From: Sedimentisphaerales bacterium
Lineage (GTDB): Bacteria; Planctomycetota; Phycisphaerae; Sedimentisphaerales; Anaerobacaceae
NCBI GenBank assembly: GCA_030603595.1
Contig: JAUVXL010000011.1
Coordinates: 1-34,986 of the forward strand
Direction: 5' to 3'
Length of the DNA stretch: 34,986 nucleotides
Shown piece by piece: positions 17,578-24,441 of the stretch (the first letter of the stretch is position 1; each line of letters begins with the position of its first letter). A model generated the notes under the pieces. That model was not told the DNA's origin. It saw only the letters and a program-made list of their open reading frames with translations, and did no database searches. A program made the translations under genes and the position numbers.

Positions 17578-19056
17578 ATGTTCTTAAATGTGGCATTGGT
17601 ATTAGCGCTTATATACTTCATTCTGGGCTTCAAAAGGCCAGGCCTCGCCCTGATTACCTCTCCGCTCGCTTGCGCCGTCCTTGTCTATGCAACATACAGA
17701 ACCGGCGATGAAGACGCCATCCTCCAGGCAATGCTCGGTGTGCCCGTGATCTTCACTGCTACCGTCACATCCATATTGCTTGCACGTTGCGAGCCGGGCT
17801 TAAGCCAGTGGCCTCAGAATTGGGCGAAGTGGCTGCTCCTCGGCTTTGCGGCCCTGCTCTTCATCCTAACCGCATTCGTCGTCGTCCAGACCAACCTGCC
17901 GCCTCTTGGATTCCCTTCGCTGTTAGTCTTTGTGGCGGTGATTGGAGCAATGGGTGCAGGCATAAGCTACGGCGTGACATCCAAGTACGCTGTCGCCACC
18001 CACGTCATCTCAACCATAGGCTCGAGCATGAGACAGAACCTCCCGCTGCCCATGGCGCTCGAATCGGCAGCCGCCGGACGCACAGACAAGCAATCCCTCA
18101 TACTGATGAGTATCAACAAGTGGCTCGTTCGCGGGTGTTCCATTGCTGAATCCATCACGCGTGGATATCCAAAATGCCCCTCTCACGCATTGGCCATAAT
18201 AACCGCCGCAGAGAAAATCAACCAGCTTCCACTCGCATTCCAAAGCATCGAAGCCGACATGGCCGCAAGGTCGGAACAATCCAAGAGAATAGAGCCCGTC
18301 GCACCATACTATCCCCTCGTATTGCTGTTGATGATGTTCACTATTGTCTCAACGATCATGACCTTTGTTGTCCCCTCGTTCATTGAAGTGATATATGAAT
18401 TCGTGGGCGATATGCGGTTGCCTGTTGCATCACGGCTGTTGATCCGAATCTCGGACTTCATCCTCAACAAGTATGGCTGGGTCGTCTCATTCCTGCCCAT
18501 CGCCGCGATTATCGCCTTGTTTTCTTACCTCAAATTCCTTCGCAGAAGCCCCCACGATCCTCGCCTCTTATCGAGAATCGGCGACTTTATCAAATGGCGT
18601 CTGCCCCTCTTTCACGGCTTCGAGAAGAGCTTCTCCATGGTTCAGGTCACCGAGATGCTCAGGCTCTCCCTCAACGCCGGGTGCACCGTCAACGACGCCA
18701 TTGGCAAAACACTTTATCTCGACATCAACAACTGTGTGAGAAAACGTATAGAACGATGGCTGGAAAGAGTCGAGGCCGGCGAAAATATCAGCGACGCCGC
18801 AAGAAAATGCCGACTCCCACGACCCCTCGCATGGGCATTCGACGACAGGGTCAATCAAGGCAACACGCCGACTATACTTGAAACGCTCGAATCAATGTAC
18901 CGCTCACATTACAACTACAAAACCAATCTTGCCAGAGCCGTGCTCAGCCCGTGTATCACCCTTGTTTTGGCGGCGACTGTCGGATTTGTTGTCTATGCCA
19001 TATACGCTATACCGGTCGCAATTATTCATAATGTCGCCGACACGGTCTATCCATAA
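17578..19056 (+). CDS. second GspF-like protein with extra N-terminal membrane domain
   Basis: 492 residues from ATG 17578 (AAGGA 7 bp before); a GTG at 17560 is also in frame but has no ribosome site. The first 150 residues form about five membrane segments (starting MFLNVALVLALIYFILGF) not found in ordinary GspF. Two diverged T2SSF-like domains follow: about 140-270 (ATHVISTIGSSMRQNLPLPM) and about 345-490 (WRLPLFHGFEKSFSMVQVTE). Each is followed by hydrophobic segments. It lies in tight series with gspF. Two F proteins could form a heteromeric platform, as with the paired components of some type IV pilus-like machines. The T2SSF assignment is solid; the role of the added domain is unknown. 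Confidence 0.82.
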   Translation: MFLNVALVLALIYFILGFKRPGLALITSPLACAVLVYATYRTGDEDAILQAMLGVPVIFTATVTSILLARCEPGLSQWPQNWAKWLLLGFAALLFILTAFVVVQTNLPPLGFPSLLVFVAVIGAMGAGISYGVTSKYAVATHVISTIGSSMRQNLPLPMALESAAAGRTDKQSLILMSINKWLVRGCSIAESITRGYPKCPSHALAIITAAEKINQLPLAFQSIEADMAARSEQSKRIEPVAPYYPLVLLLMMFTIVSTIMTFVVPSFIEVIYEFVGDMRLPVASRLLIRISDFILNKYGWVVSFLPIAAIIALFSYLKFLRRSPHDPRLLSRIGDFIKWRLPLFHGFEKSFSMVQVTEMLRLSLNAGCTVNDAIGKTLYLDINNCVRKRIERWLERVEAGENISDAARKCRLPRPLAWAFDDRVNQGNTPTILETLESMYRSHYNYKTNLARAVLSPCITLVLAATVGFVVYAIYAIPVAIIHNVADTVYP

Positions 19057-19077
19057 TAGAATGATTGGAGCACAGTT

Positions 19078-19500
19078 GTGAATCGCAGACGTCCAGGAAA
19101 TTCAGGTTTTCTACTGACGGAGATGATCGTCGCCGCAATGATCATCGGGATCATCATGGCAACTCTGGCATTTCCGCTCTACACATTCTCAAGATTCAAC
19201 GACTATCAACTGGTCACGCAGCACTGTATTGCCGCCGCCCGGGCACAACTCGACAGCATAACCGCAACCACGAAACCAATCCCACACGACGATTTTCAAC
19301 GGCTCTGGCCCAAGCTCACTATCTCCATGGAAACCTCGCCCGGAACAGGCCAATGGCAAGGCATGAACCTGGCGAAGGTAACTGCAGCCGGAATGAGTTA
19401 TCGCAAGCAGGTAAAGGTCCGACTGAGCAGATACGTCCCGCTTATGCCGGAGACGGAGAAGACCACCGAAACCAATCCGCCGCCCGATGAGGATTCCTGA
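19078..19500 (+). CDS. pseudopilin, GspI-like
   Basis: 140 residues from a GTG start with GGAG 7 bp upstream. It has a type IV prepilin leader: MNRRRPGNSG, cleavage expected after G10, mature protein starting FLLTE with glutamate at +5, then a long hydrophobic helix (VAAMIIGIIMATLAFPLYTF). The globular part is short and has no cysteines for a disulfide. Size and position before a J-like and a K-like gene suggest minor pseudopilin I, but I assign it by order as much as by sequence. A prepilin peptidase is needed for maturation and is not encoded in this window. Confidence 0.75.
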   Translation: MNRRRPGNSGFLLTEMIVAAMIIGIIMATLAFPLYTFSRFNDYQLVTQHCIAAARAQLDSITATTKPIPHDDFQRLWPKLTISMETSPGTGQWQGMNLAKVTAAGMSYRKQVKVRLSRYVPLMPETEKTTETNPPPDEDS

Positions 19501-19502
19501 AT

Positions 19503-19997
19503 ATGCGAAAAGCCTATAGCTTACTTGAAATGTTGGCAGTGATGGTCATCTTCCCCGTCGCAGCGCTGGCCATCAGCCAACTGTTCAATACGGTCGTCCT
19601 CGAAATACCACGAGCATCTCGCGTCGTCAGGGAGAACACCACCGTACTTGATGTGATCGAGCATATAAGCCGCGACATCGACCGCGCAAAAAGCCTGCCC
19701 AATTCATCCGGAAAGTACACCGCAGGAGATACCATACTCCTGATTCAACTGCCGGACACAATGATCTGCTACGAAATCACCGAAGACAAAATACTCAGAC
19801 GCGATCTGGGCGAAGATCCGCAGAGCCGAACCTCATCGGCCTGGACAACGCCCAATGCCGATCTTAAATGGAAAGCCTGGCGAAAAGACAACGTCGCCTA
19901 CGCCGTGGAAATTATCACCCATATAGAACATAAATGGAAAACGAAACAACAGAAAAAAATGGCCGGCGCCCATTTGTATTTCGTCGGCGCTCTATAA
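19503..19997 (+). CDS. pseudopilin, GspJ-like
   Basis: 164 residues, starting 2 bp after the previous stop. Leader MRKA, then mature YSLLEMLAVMVIFPVAALAI with glutamate at +5. The residue before the cleavage site is alanine where glycine is usual (A4/Y5). The following region (RENTTVLDVIEHISRDIDRA) matches the GspJ pattern of a long N-terminal helix before the beta domain. Minor pseudopilins I, J and K form the tip complex that starts pseudopilus growth. Confidence is good for a pseudopilin and moderate for J. Confidence 0.75.
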   Translation: MRKAYSLLEMLAVMVIFPVAALAISQLFNTVVLEIPRASRVVRENTTVLDVIEHISRDIDRAKSLPNSSGKYTAGDTILLIQLPDTMICYEITEDKILRRDLGEDPQSRTSSAWTTPNADLKWKAWRKDNVAYAVEIITHIEHKWKTKQQKKMAGAHLYFVGAL

Positions 19998-20014
19998 AAG
20001 GTGTTCACCCAAAA

Positions 20015-20395
20015 ATGAAACGCAATAGAGAAAAAGGATTCATACTCATCCTCGTCATTACGATGCTGGCCGCAATAGCCGCCGTCATGTTCGTCATGGC
20101 TGACGATGCCAACACAATGCTCTTCCAATCGGATAGCGCCCACCTCCAGGCCGCACAACGCAACCTAACAGCAAGCGCACTCGCTTGGGCAAGACACAAC
20201 GTAGCAAATCAGAGAGCAGAAGCTTTCAACAAACCAATCGATCTCGATGTAACCAATCTGACCACTCGCCCCGCAACACTAACCGTCACCATAGACGCCC
20301 CGGAAAACAAGAAACCACAAGCACAAATAGCAACATCAACCACCCGAAAAAGACGCACCCTGAAAAGCCAAAACAAATACACACTCGCCCAATAA
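20015..20395 (+). CDS. pseudopilin-like protein, short GspK/PilX type
   Basis: 126 residues from ATG 20015. The frame is open back to 19934, inside the previous gene, but MKRNREKG/FILILVITML is the natural prepilin leader with cleavage after G8. The mature protein has leucine at +5 where other pilins have glutamate; loss of Glu5 is the known trait of GspK, the tip subunit. Its body is only about 115 residues, far shorter than GspK (about 320), and the tail is basic and Thr/Lys-rich. It could be a reduced K or a PilX-like minor pilin. Last gene of the operon; I see no terminator after it. Confidence 0.65.
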   Translation: MKRNREKGFILILVITMLAAIAAVMFVMADDANTMLFQSDSAHLQAAQRNLTASALAWARHNVANQRAEAFNKPIDLDVTNLTTRPATLTVTIDAPENKKPQAQIATSTTRKRRTLKSQNKYTLAQ

Positions 20396-20496
20396 TCAAC
20401 CTGCAGTCTTACCTCGGTGTGGCTAACTTTTCTGGCACGATGTAATCTTTTCGATGACAAGACGTTACGCTCATTTGTCATTCCGAGCCCCTCCCT

Positions 20497-20643
20497 TGTC
20501 ATCCCGAGCGCAAGCGAGGGATCTGCGTTGCAAGGCGAGTTAGTCTTTCACACTCGATTGGTTCATTCGCTTCTCAGCCGGATGCTTCATTTCACTCAGC
20601 ATGACACGATAGAACTGCCTTGCCGGAGAATCTGGCCACACCC
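20497..20643. repeat. dispersed repeat family A, copy 1
   Basis: A non-coding block that begins TGTCATCCCGAGCGCAAGCG and ends with CCACACCC. Its last 59 bp match 23779-23837 at roughly 52 positions, and the earlier part keeps the same landmarks (TGTCATYCYGAG, ATCTGCGTT) with more divergence. It fills the gap between the pseudopilus operon and the transporter gene. The rest of that gap (20396-20769) holds no gene I can support. Confidence 0.7.
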
Positions 20644-20667
20644 TCTTACCCCGCCTCAAAAGATTCG

Positions 20668-20696
20668 TTGCACATCCAAAGCCCCATGGTTACTAT
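20668..20696 (+). promoter_or_regulatory. possible promoter for the EamA transporter
   Basis: TTGCAC (20668-20673), 17 bp, TACTAT (20691-20696). The two boxes each match four of six consensus bases. It would give a leader of about 67 nt to the ATG at 20770. Confidence 0.3.
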
Positions 20697-20769
20697 GTGC
20701 CTGCACAATATTCTTACCGCGACATCGAAACGCGACTTGACAAATGCTGCTTTGTGGTGCCTGCTAAAA

Positions 20770-21705
20770 ATGCAAAACCAAAAGAAAGCCTACATCTACG
20801 CCTCTATCGCGGTCCTGTTCTGGTCAACCTCCGCATCCGCCTTCAAAATATGCATCGAACCCGACCATCTCGACATGCCGGTCATTTCTCTGCTCTTCGG
20901 CGCATCAATGGCCTCCGCCGTCGCCCTGTTCGTTCACTTGCTTCTCTCGCGCAAGCTCACCCTGCTGAAAGCCTTCTCAAAAAGAGACTTCCTGCACTCC
21001 GCCTTGCTCGGCCTACTAAGCCCGTTTCTATATTACACCGTCCTGCTCAAGGCATACTCGATACTGCCCGCCCAGCAGGCCCAGCCGCTCAACTTCGTCT
21101 GGCCCTTAATCCTCGTCCTCCTCTCGGCCCCGATACTCAAGCACCGAATCAAACGAAGGGACATCATAGCAATACTCATCAGCTTCTTCGGCGTCTTCGT
21201 CATTTCGACGCAGGGCCGCATCCTGAGCTTCAGGCTCACCGACCCGCTCGGCGTCGCCCTCGCCGTCGGAAGCTCGATACCCTGGGCCCTCTTCTGGATC
21301 TATAACACAAAAGACAAGAAAGACCCCGCCGTTAGAATGTTCCTCAACTTCGTATTCGCATCCGCTTACGTATTCCTGCCCCTCCTACTCCTCGGCCAAC
21401 TAAAAGCCCCGACCCTAAAGGCCACAATCGGAGCAACCTACGTAGGCCTGATCGAGATGGGAATAACGTTCCTAATCTGGCTAAAAGCCCTGAAGCTCTC
21501 CAAGACCACCGCACACGTCACAAACCTCGTATATCTCGTCCCCTTTTTCTCGCTCGTAGTGATACACTTCGTACTCCACGAACAAATCCTCCCCGCAACG
21601 ATAGTCGGAGCAATCTTAATCGTAGCCGGAATAATATTCCAAAAGCTCCCCACCCGCCCTCGTCATTGCGAGTCCGCCGCAGGCGGAAGCAATCTATCCA
21701 AATAG
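20770..21705 (+). CDS. EamA/DMT-superfamily transporter
   Basis: 311 residues from ATG 20770; the frame continues upstream to 20620 but that part overlaps the repeat region and lacks membrane segments. About ten hydrophobic helices in two EamA halves: the first starts KKAYIYASIAVLFWSTSASA, the second DPLGVALAVGSSIPWALFWI. These are inner-membrane carriers for small metabolites or amino acids, usually exporters; the substrate cannot be read from sequence. No ribosome site is evident. The last 14 residues (RHCESAAGGSNLSK) and the stop codon are encoded by a dispersed intergenic repeat (21661-21705), so the original C-terminus has been replaced. It is a single gene with no functional partner nearby. 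Confidence 0.85.
   Translation: MQNQKKAYIYASIAVLFWSTSASAFKICIEPDHLDMPVISLLFGASMASAVALFVHLLLSRKLTLLKAFSKRDFLHSALLGLLSPFLYYTVLLKAYSILPAQQAQPLNFVWPLILVLLSAPILKHRIKRRDIIAILISFFGVFVISTQGRILSFRLTDPLGVALAVGSSIPWALFWIYNTKDKKDPAVRMFLNFVFASAYVFLPLLLLGQLKAPTLKATIGATYVGLIEMGITFLIWLKALKLSKTTAHVTNLVYLVPFFSLVVIHFVLHEQILPATIVGAILIVAGIIFQKLPTRPRHCESAAGGSNLSK
21661..21695. repeat. REP-like palindromic repeat inside the EamA 3' end
   Basis: Begins CGTCATTGCGAGTCCGCCG and contains the stem TCCGCC-GCA-GGCGGA (21673-21687), followed by AGCAATCT. This wording is a well-known dispersed intergenic element in many environmental genomes (general knowledge). Here it runs into the coding frame and supplies the last codons. 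Confidence 0.6.
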
Positions 21706-21786
21706 CCTCGCGAAGCGACTTCTAATTCCACCGTCAATCACGCCTAAGACCAATCCCTATTTAGCCCCTGTTGAGGAAACAGTGTT

Positions 21787-21852
21787 TGTCATTCCTGCGA
21801 AAGCAGGAATCCATTTCTTTCGGCGTGGACCCCTGCTTTCGCAGGGGTGACA
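21787..21852. repeat. paired REP hairpins (BIME-like)
   Basis: Two 8-bp hairpins in opposite orientation: ATTCCTGC-GAAA-GCAGGAAT (21791-21810) and ACCCCTGC-TTTC-GCAGGGGT (21829-21848), bounded by TGTCA and TGACA. The whole is an inverted pair, the usual form of REP elements spread by RAYT transposases. No such transposase lies in this window. It fills most of the 303-bp gap between the transporter and the methyltransferase-like gene. Confidence 0.65.
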
Positions 21853-21882
21853 TTGGCGATTTCAGCTTTCCGCAACAGAAAC

Positions 21883-21910
21883 TATTTAGCCTGCGGTTTT
21901 ACCGCAGGTT
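21883..21910. repeat. 28-bp hairpin repeat, copy 2
   Basis: Identical over 28 bp to 16262-16289, with the same palindrome CCTGCGGT-TTT-ACCGCAGG. It lies about 100 bp upstream of the methyltransferase-like gene and not inside an operon, which points to a mobile or repeatedly copied element instead of a gene-specific attenuator. A TATAAT at 21982-21987, without a clear -35, is the only promoter hint for the next gene. Confidence 0.8.
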
Positions 21911-22008
21911 CTGACTCAAAGAATCGTCTGGCCCCGCCTTTGCTGGATCGGTATCATAATCTCTGTATGGAAGATCAAAGCTATAATCGAAAAACGGGGG
22001 TAAACAAA

Positions 22009-22704
22009 ATGACTGCGAGCAAGAAACGCCTGATCATAACAGCCTGCGCATTAACAACCGCAACAATAATAACGCTAACCTGGGCCGCAGCCAACAAGCC
22101 AACCAATACTAAACCATCCGCCAATACAAAGGCCGAAGCTAAGATACTGGCCGTTCTTGACGATTTATACAACGAAGAATACCCAATGACCAACGTCCCC
22201 CCTCAAGACGGACGACTCATCAGAATCCTCGCCGAGACAACCGGAGCAAAGAACGTCGTCGAGATAGGAACAGCCAACGGATGCTCAGCCTTATGGTTCT
22301 CACTCGCTCTGCGCACAACCGGCGGAAACCTAATCACCCACGAAATAGACGACCACAGAGCCTCACTCGCTCGAGCCAACTTCAAACAAGCCGGCGTAAA
22401 CCACCTGATAACCATCGTCGAAGGCGACGCCCACAAAACACTAACAAACTTAAAACCCCCAATAGACATCCTCTTCCTCGATGCCGACAAGACTGGCAAC
22501 CTCGACTACCTCGAAAAGCTCCTCCCCCTAATCCGCCCCGGCGGACTAATAATAACACACAACACAACCACGCACGCAGAAGACATGAAAGACTACACAA
22601 AAGCAGTAACAACAGACCCCAACCTCGAAACAATCTTCCTCCACAAAAAAGACCAAGGCATAGCAATAACGCTAAAAAAACGCCCCGCAAAGCCAACCAA
22701 CTGA
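22009..22704 (+). CDS. exported O-methyltransferase-like protein
   Basis: 231 residues from ATG 22009, with a GGGGG ribosome site. An N-terminal segment (KKRLIITACALTTATIITLT, ending AAA near 28) looks like a signal peptide or membrane anchor. Then comes a class I SAM-dependent fold of the catechol O-methyltransferase type: motif I VEIGTANGCSALW (84-96), acidic ribose-binding E112, and the metal loop FLDAD (156-160). The second metal position, normally D-N in this family, reads H184-N185. SAM is cytoplasmic, so an exported methyltransferase fold is odd: either the N-terminus is an uncleaved anchor with the enzyme inside, or the protein no longer uses SAM. The substrate is unknown, and no pathway partner is nearby. 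Confidence 0.78.
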   Translation: MTASKKRLIITACALTTATIITLTWAAANKPTNTKPSANTKAEAKILAVLDDLYNEEYPMTNVPPQDGRLIRILAETTGAKNVVEIGTANGCSALWFSLALRTTGGNLITHEIDDHRASLARANFKQAGVNHLITIVEGDAHKTLTNLKPPIDILFLDADKTGNLDYLEKLLPLIRPGGLIITHNTTTHAEDMKDYTKAVTTDPNLETIFLHKKDQGIAITLKKRPAKPTN

Positions 22705-22739
22705 GATTCTCGCCCGCCGTTTAGCCGAACACAAGCGTA

Positions 22740-22758
22740 GCACGAGAGTGCCATTTTT
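22740..22758 (+). terminator. weak hairpin and T-run between convergent genes
   Basis: GCAC-GAGA-GTGC followed by CCATTTTT, in the 81-bp gap between the methyltransferase-like gene and the convergent cheD. The stem is only 4 bp, so termination is tentative. Confidence 0.3.
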
Positions 22759-22785
22759 GATTCCGGCGCTATATCCACTCATAAA

Positions 22786-23280
22786 TTATTCCATTTCATT
22801 TGTTAGAACACATAATGTCGTTTCCTTTTCGTCTCCCTCAGTTAAAGAAACACAGCCATTTTCGACATCCATAGAGACAGTTCTTCTGCTTGTGCCGCCA
22901 AGGGCCGCGGCTCTTACGGGAATAGCCTTTTCTTTCAAAATCGAAGTAACCGACTCAATGTTGGCTTGGCAGATAGTGTCATCTTCTTTCTCCAGAACAT
23001 TTCCTGCGCCCGCCAGGCACGTTTCTATATAGGTCTTTTTAGCGCCAACCTGAACCATCATCTTTATCATCTCATCTATGGCGTCGGCGGCGTATTTTGT
23101 TTTTTCCACGCTTTCTTTCGGAGAACTGCCGGGAAGCATAATATGCGCCATCGCACCTATATTCTTCTTGCGATCATAGGCTGCAACAACAATGCACGAA
23201 CCTGCCGGAGTTGACCTTAGTATCGTTTCTTTCCCAGTAACTTTGACTTCTCCACTACTAACATATACAGTCTCTTTCAT
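22786..23280 (-). CDS. cheD: CheD-family chemoreceptor glutamine deamidase
   Basis: 164 residues from ATG 23280, with AGGGGGA six bases upstream; a GTG one codon earlier is possible but sits too close to that site. The CheD core is clear: AGSCIVVAAYDRKKNIGAMA followed by HIMLPGS, with catalytic Cys29 and His46 at the family spacing of 17 residues, and the C-terminal GGTSRRTVSMDVENGCVSL. CheD deamidates glutamines on chemoreceptors and, in some bacteria, is controlled by CheC. No receptor, CheA, CheC or flagellar gene is in the window, so its target must be elsewhere or it acts on another protein. The 530 bp upstream to the acetyltransferase gene is repeat-rich and has no gene I trust. Confidence 0.9.
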   Translation of the reverse strand: MKETVYVSSGEVKVTGKETILRSTPAGSCIVVAAYDRKKNIGAMAHIMLPGSSPKESVEKTKYAADAIDEMIKMMVQVGAKKTYIETCLAGAGNVLEKEDDTICQANIESVTSILKEKAIPVRAAALGGTSRRTVSMDVENGCVSLTEGDEKETTLCVLTNEME

Positions 23281-23292
23281 CACGTCCCCCTG

Positions 23293-23304
23293 TTTCTTAA
23301 GAAA
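23293..23304. promoter_or_regulatory. 12-bp perfect palindrome upstream of cheD
   Basis: TTTCTTAAGAAA, directly before the cheD ribosome site. It could be an operator or a leader element. I could not place a convincing promoter next to it. Confidence 0.3.
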
Positions 23305-23555
23305 TGCAGCGATCTTGTTTATTTGGCCTATGATATGGTCAACTGCTAATGGCCAATTTCAGAACAAGCCTTGAGAAAATCTGCAAGGACAGCCAACTAA
23401 ACCACGATGACCACAAAAACCGTTTGGAAAGGCATTTGCCTAACCATACCCCATTTTTGAAAAGCAATTCTATAAGTATGTCGGCGAGATTGGCCCGACA
23501 CTTTATCAGGCAAGACCGATGGTACCGCGTTTCGCAAGTTTCACGACTATACCAT

Positions 23556-23640
23556 CATTTCGACCGAGCAAAGCGAAGAATCTGGGTTCTCGGACGGGAG
23601 AGTGTTTCATAGTCGAATGGTTCGCCTGCTGCTCGTCCAG
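23556..23640. repeat. dispersed repeat family A, partial copy
   Basis: Shares the middle of family A: CGAAGAATCTGGGTT, then CGGGAGAGTG, TAGTCGA and GCTGCTCGT, in the same order as in 23701-23755 (AATCTGCGTT, CGGGAGAATG, TAGTCTA). Together with the next copy it forms a near-tandem pair. Confidence 0.5.
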
Positions 23641-23678
23641 AGTCTTCGCCTTCGGCTCAGAATGACACGGGGCGTGAT

Positions 23679-23837
23679 TGTCATTCTGAGGCGTAGCCGA
23701 AGAATCTGCGTTATAGGGCGGGAGAATGCCTCGTAGTCTATTCGCCCGCTTGCTTCTGATACTCTCGGCACGCCGGGACTTCGTTTCACTCAGCATGGCA
23801 CGATAGAACTGCGTTGCCGGAAAATCCAGTCACACCC
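23679..23837. repeat. dispersed repeat family A, copy 2
   Basis: Starts TGTCATTCTGAGGCGTAGCC and ends CACACCC. The 3' 59 bp are about 88 percent identical to the end of 20497-20643, same orientation. The GTCATTCTGAG...GAAGAATCTGCG wording is common in intergenic repeats of environmental bacteria. Confidence 0.7.
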
Positions 23838-23863
23838 CTTTCTGTTGTCTCGGTACATGAGAC

Positions 23864-23892
23864 TTGCAGCTTTGTGTCTTTGTGGCTATACT
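23864..23892 (+). promoter_or_regulatory. sigma-70 promoter of the ArgA-like gene, leaderless
   Basis: TTGCAG (23864-23869), 17 bp, TATACT (23887-23892). Only 8 bp separate the -10 from the ATG at 23901, so transcription would begin at or right next to the start codon, and no ribosome site is present. Confidence 0.6.
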
Positions 23893-23900
23893 CTTGCTCT

Positions 23901-24359
23901 ATGAACGTACGCAGTGCGAAAATAACCGATGTCAAGGCCATTCACTCGCTTGTCGGCTCTTACGCCGAGCGGGACCGGATGCTCTTTCGCTCAATGGCTG
24001 ACATCTTCGAAAATTTGCAGACCTTCACCGTAGCCGAGGCCGATGGGGCCGTCGTCGGTTGCTGTGCACTGGAGATCATCTGGGCAGACCTCGCCGAAGT
24101 GAAATCGCTCGCAGTGGATGAGGCCAACAAGGAAAAAGGCATCGGACGATTCCTTGTGAACGCCGCAATCGAACAGGCCCGCCGGCTCCAACTCCCCAGG
24201 GTCTTCGCACTAACGCTGGAGCCGGAATTCTTCCAGAGACTGGGCTTTGAGGTTGTCGAGAAGGATACCCTGCCAATGAAGGTCTGGAGCGACTGCGCCC
24301 GCTGCCCGAAACAGGAAAATTGCGACGAAATAGCAGTTATAAGGGCCGTAGAGCAATAA
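23901..24359 (+). CDS. short ArgA-like GNAT acetyltransferase
   Basis: 152 residues from ATG 23901. A single GNAT domain: acetyl-CoA motif A at about 67-86 (VKSLAVDEANKEKGIGRFLV), motif B around 100-118 (RVFALTLEPEFFQRLGFEVV). The tail holds a C-x2-C-x5-C group (C132, C135, C141; SDCARCPKQENCDEIAV), which I know from the short, kinase-less N-acetylglutamate synthases of deltaproteobacteria and relatives. The likely reaction is acetyl-CoA plus glutamate to N-acetylglutamate, the first step of arginine synthesis. No other arg gene is adjacent. The frame upstream to 23814 lies in repeat sequence and is not part of the gene. A general N-acetyltransferase is the alternative. Confidence 0.8.
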   Translation: MNVRSAKITDVKAIHSLVGSYAERDRMLFRSMADIFENLQTFTVAEADGAVVGCCALEIIWADLAEVKSLAVDEANKEKGIGRFLVNAAIEQARRLQLPRVFALTLEPEFFQRLGFEVVEKDTLPMKVWSDCARCPKQENCDEIAVIRAVEQ

Positions 24360-24379
24360 ATATCGAAGTCGAAGCCGCA

Positions 24380-24436
24380 GGTCCGCTGGCGTCTGGGCGG
24401 AATCAATATCGCAGATCCGCCCTCGGCGGAATCAAT
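24380..24436. repeat. two imperfect tandem REP-like units
   Basis: The 12-mer GGCGGAATCAAT occurs at 24396-24407 and 24425-24436, each preceded by a CGCAG(G/A)TCCGC arm that can pair with GGCGGA (second unit: TCCGCC-CTC-GGCGGA, 24416-24430). It lies in the short gap between convergent genes and may also act as a two-way terminator, though without T-runs. Confidence 0.5.
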
Positions 24437-24441
24437 TGCTC

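Noticed and set aside
20737-20770. Perfect TTGACA just before the EamA start
   Set aside because: No acceptable -10 lies 15-19 bp downstream, and the ATG would be too close.
22009-22050. Lipobox (ITAC) in the methyltransferase-like protein
   Set aside because: The hydrophobic stretch before the cysteine is too short for a lipoprotein signal and continues well past it, fitting an anchor or ordinary signal peptide better.
23349-23796. Short frames on both strands between cheD and the acetyltransferase
   Set aside because: They are translations of REP-like repeats and have no ribosome sites.
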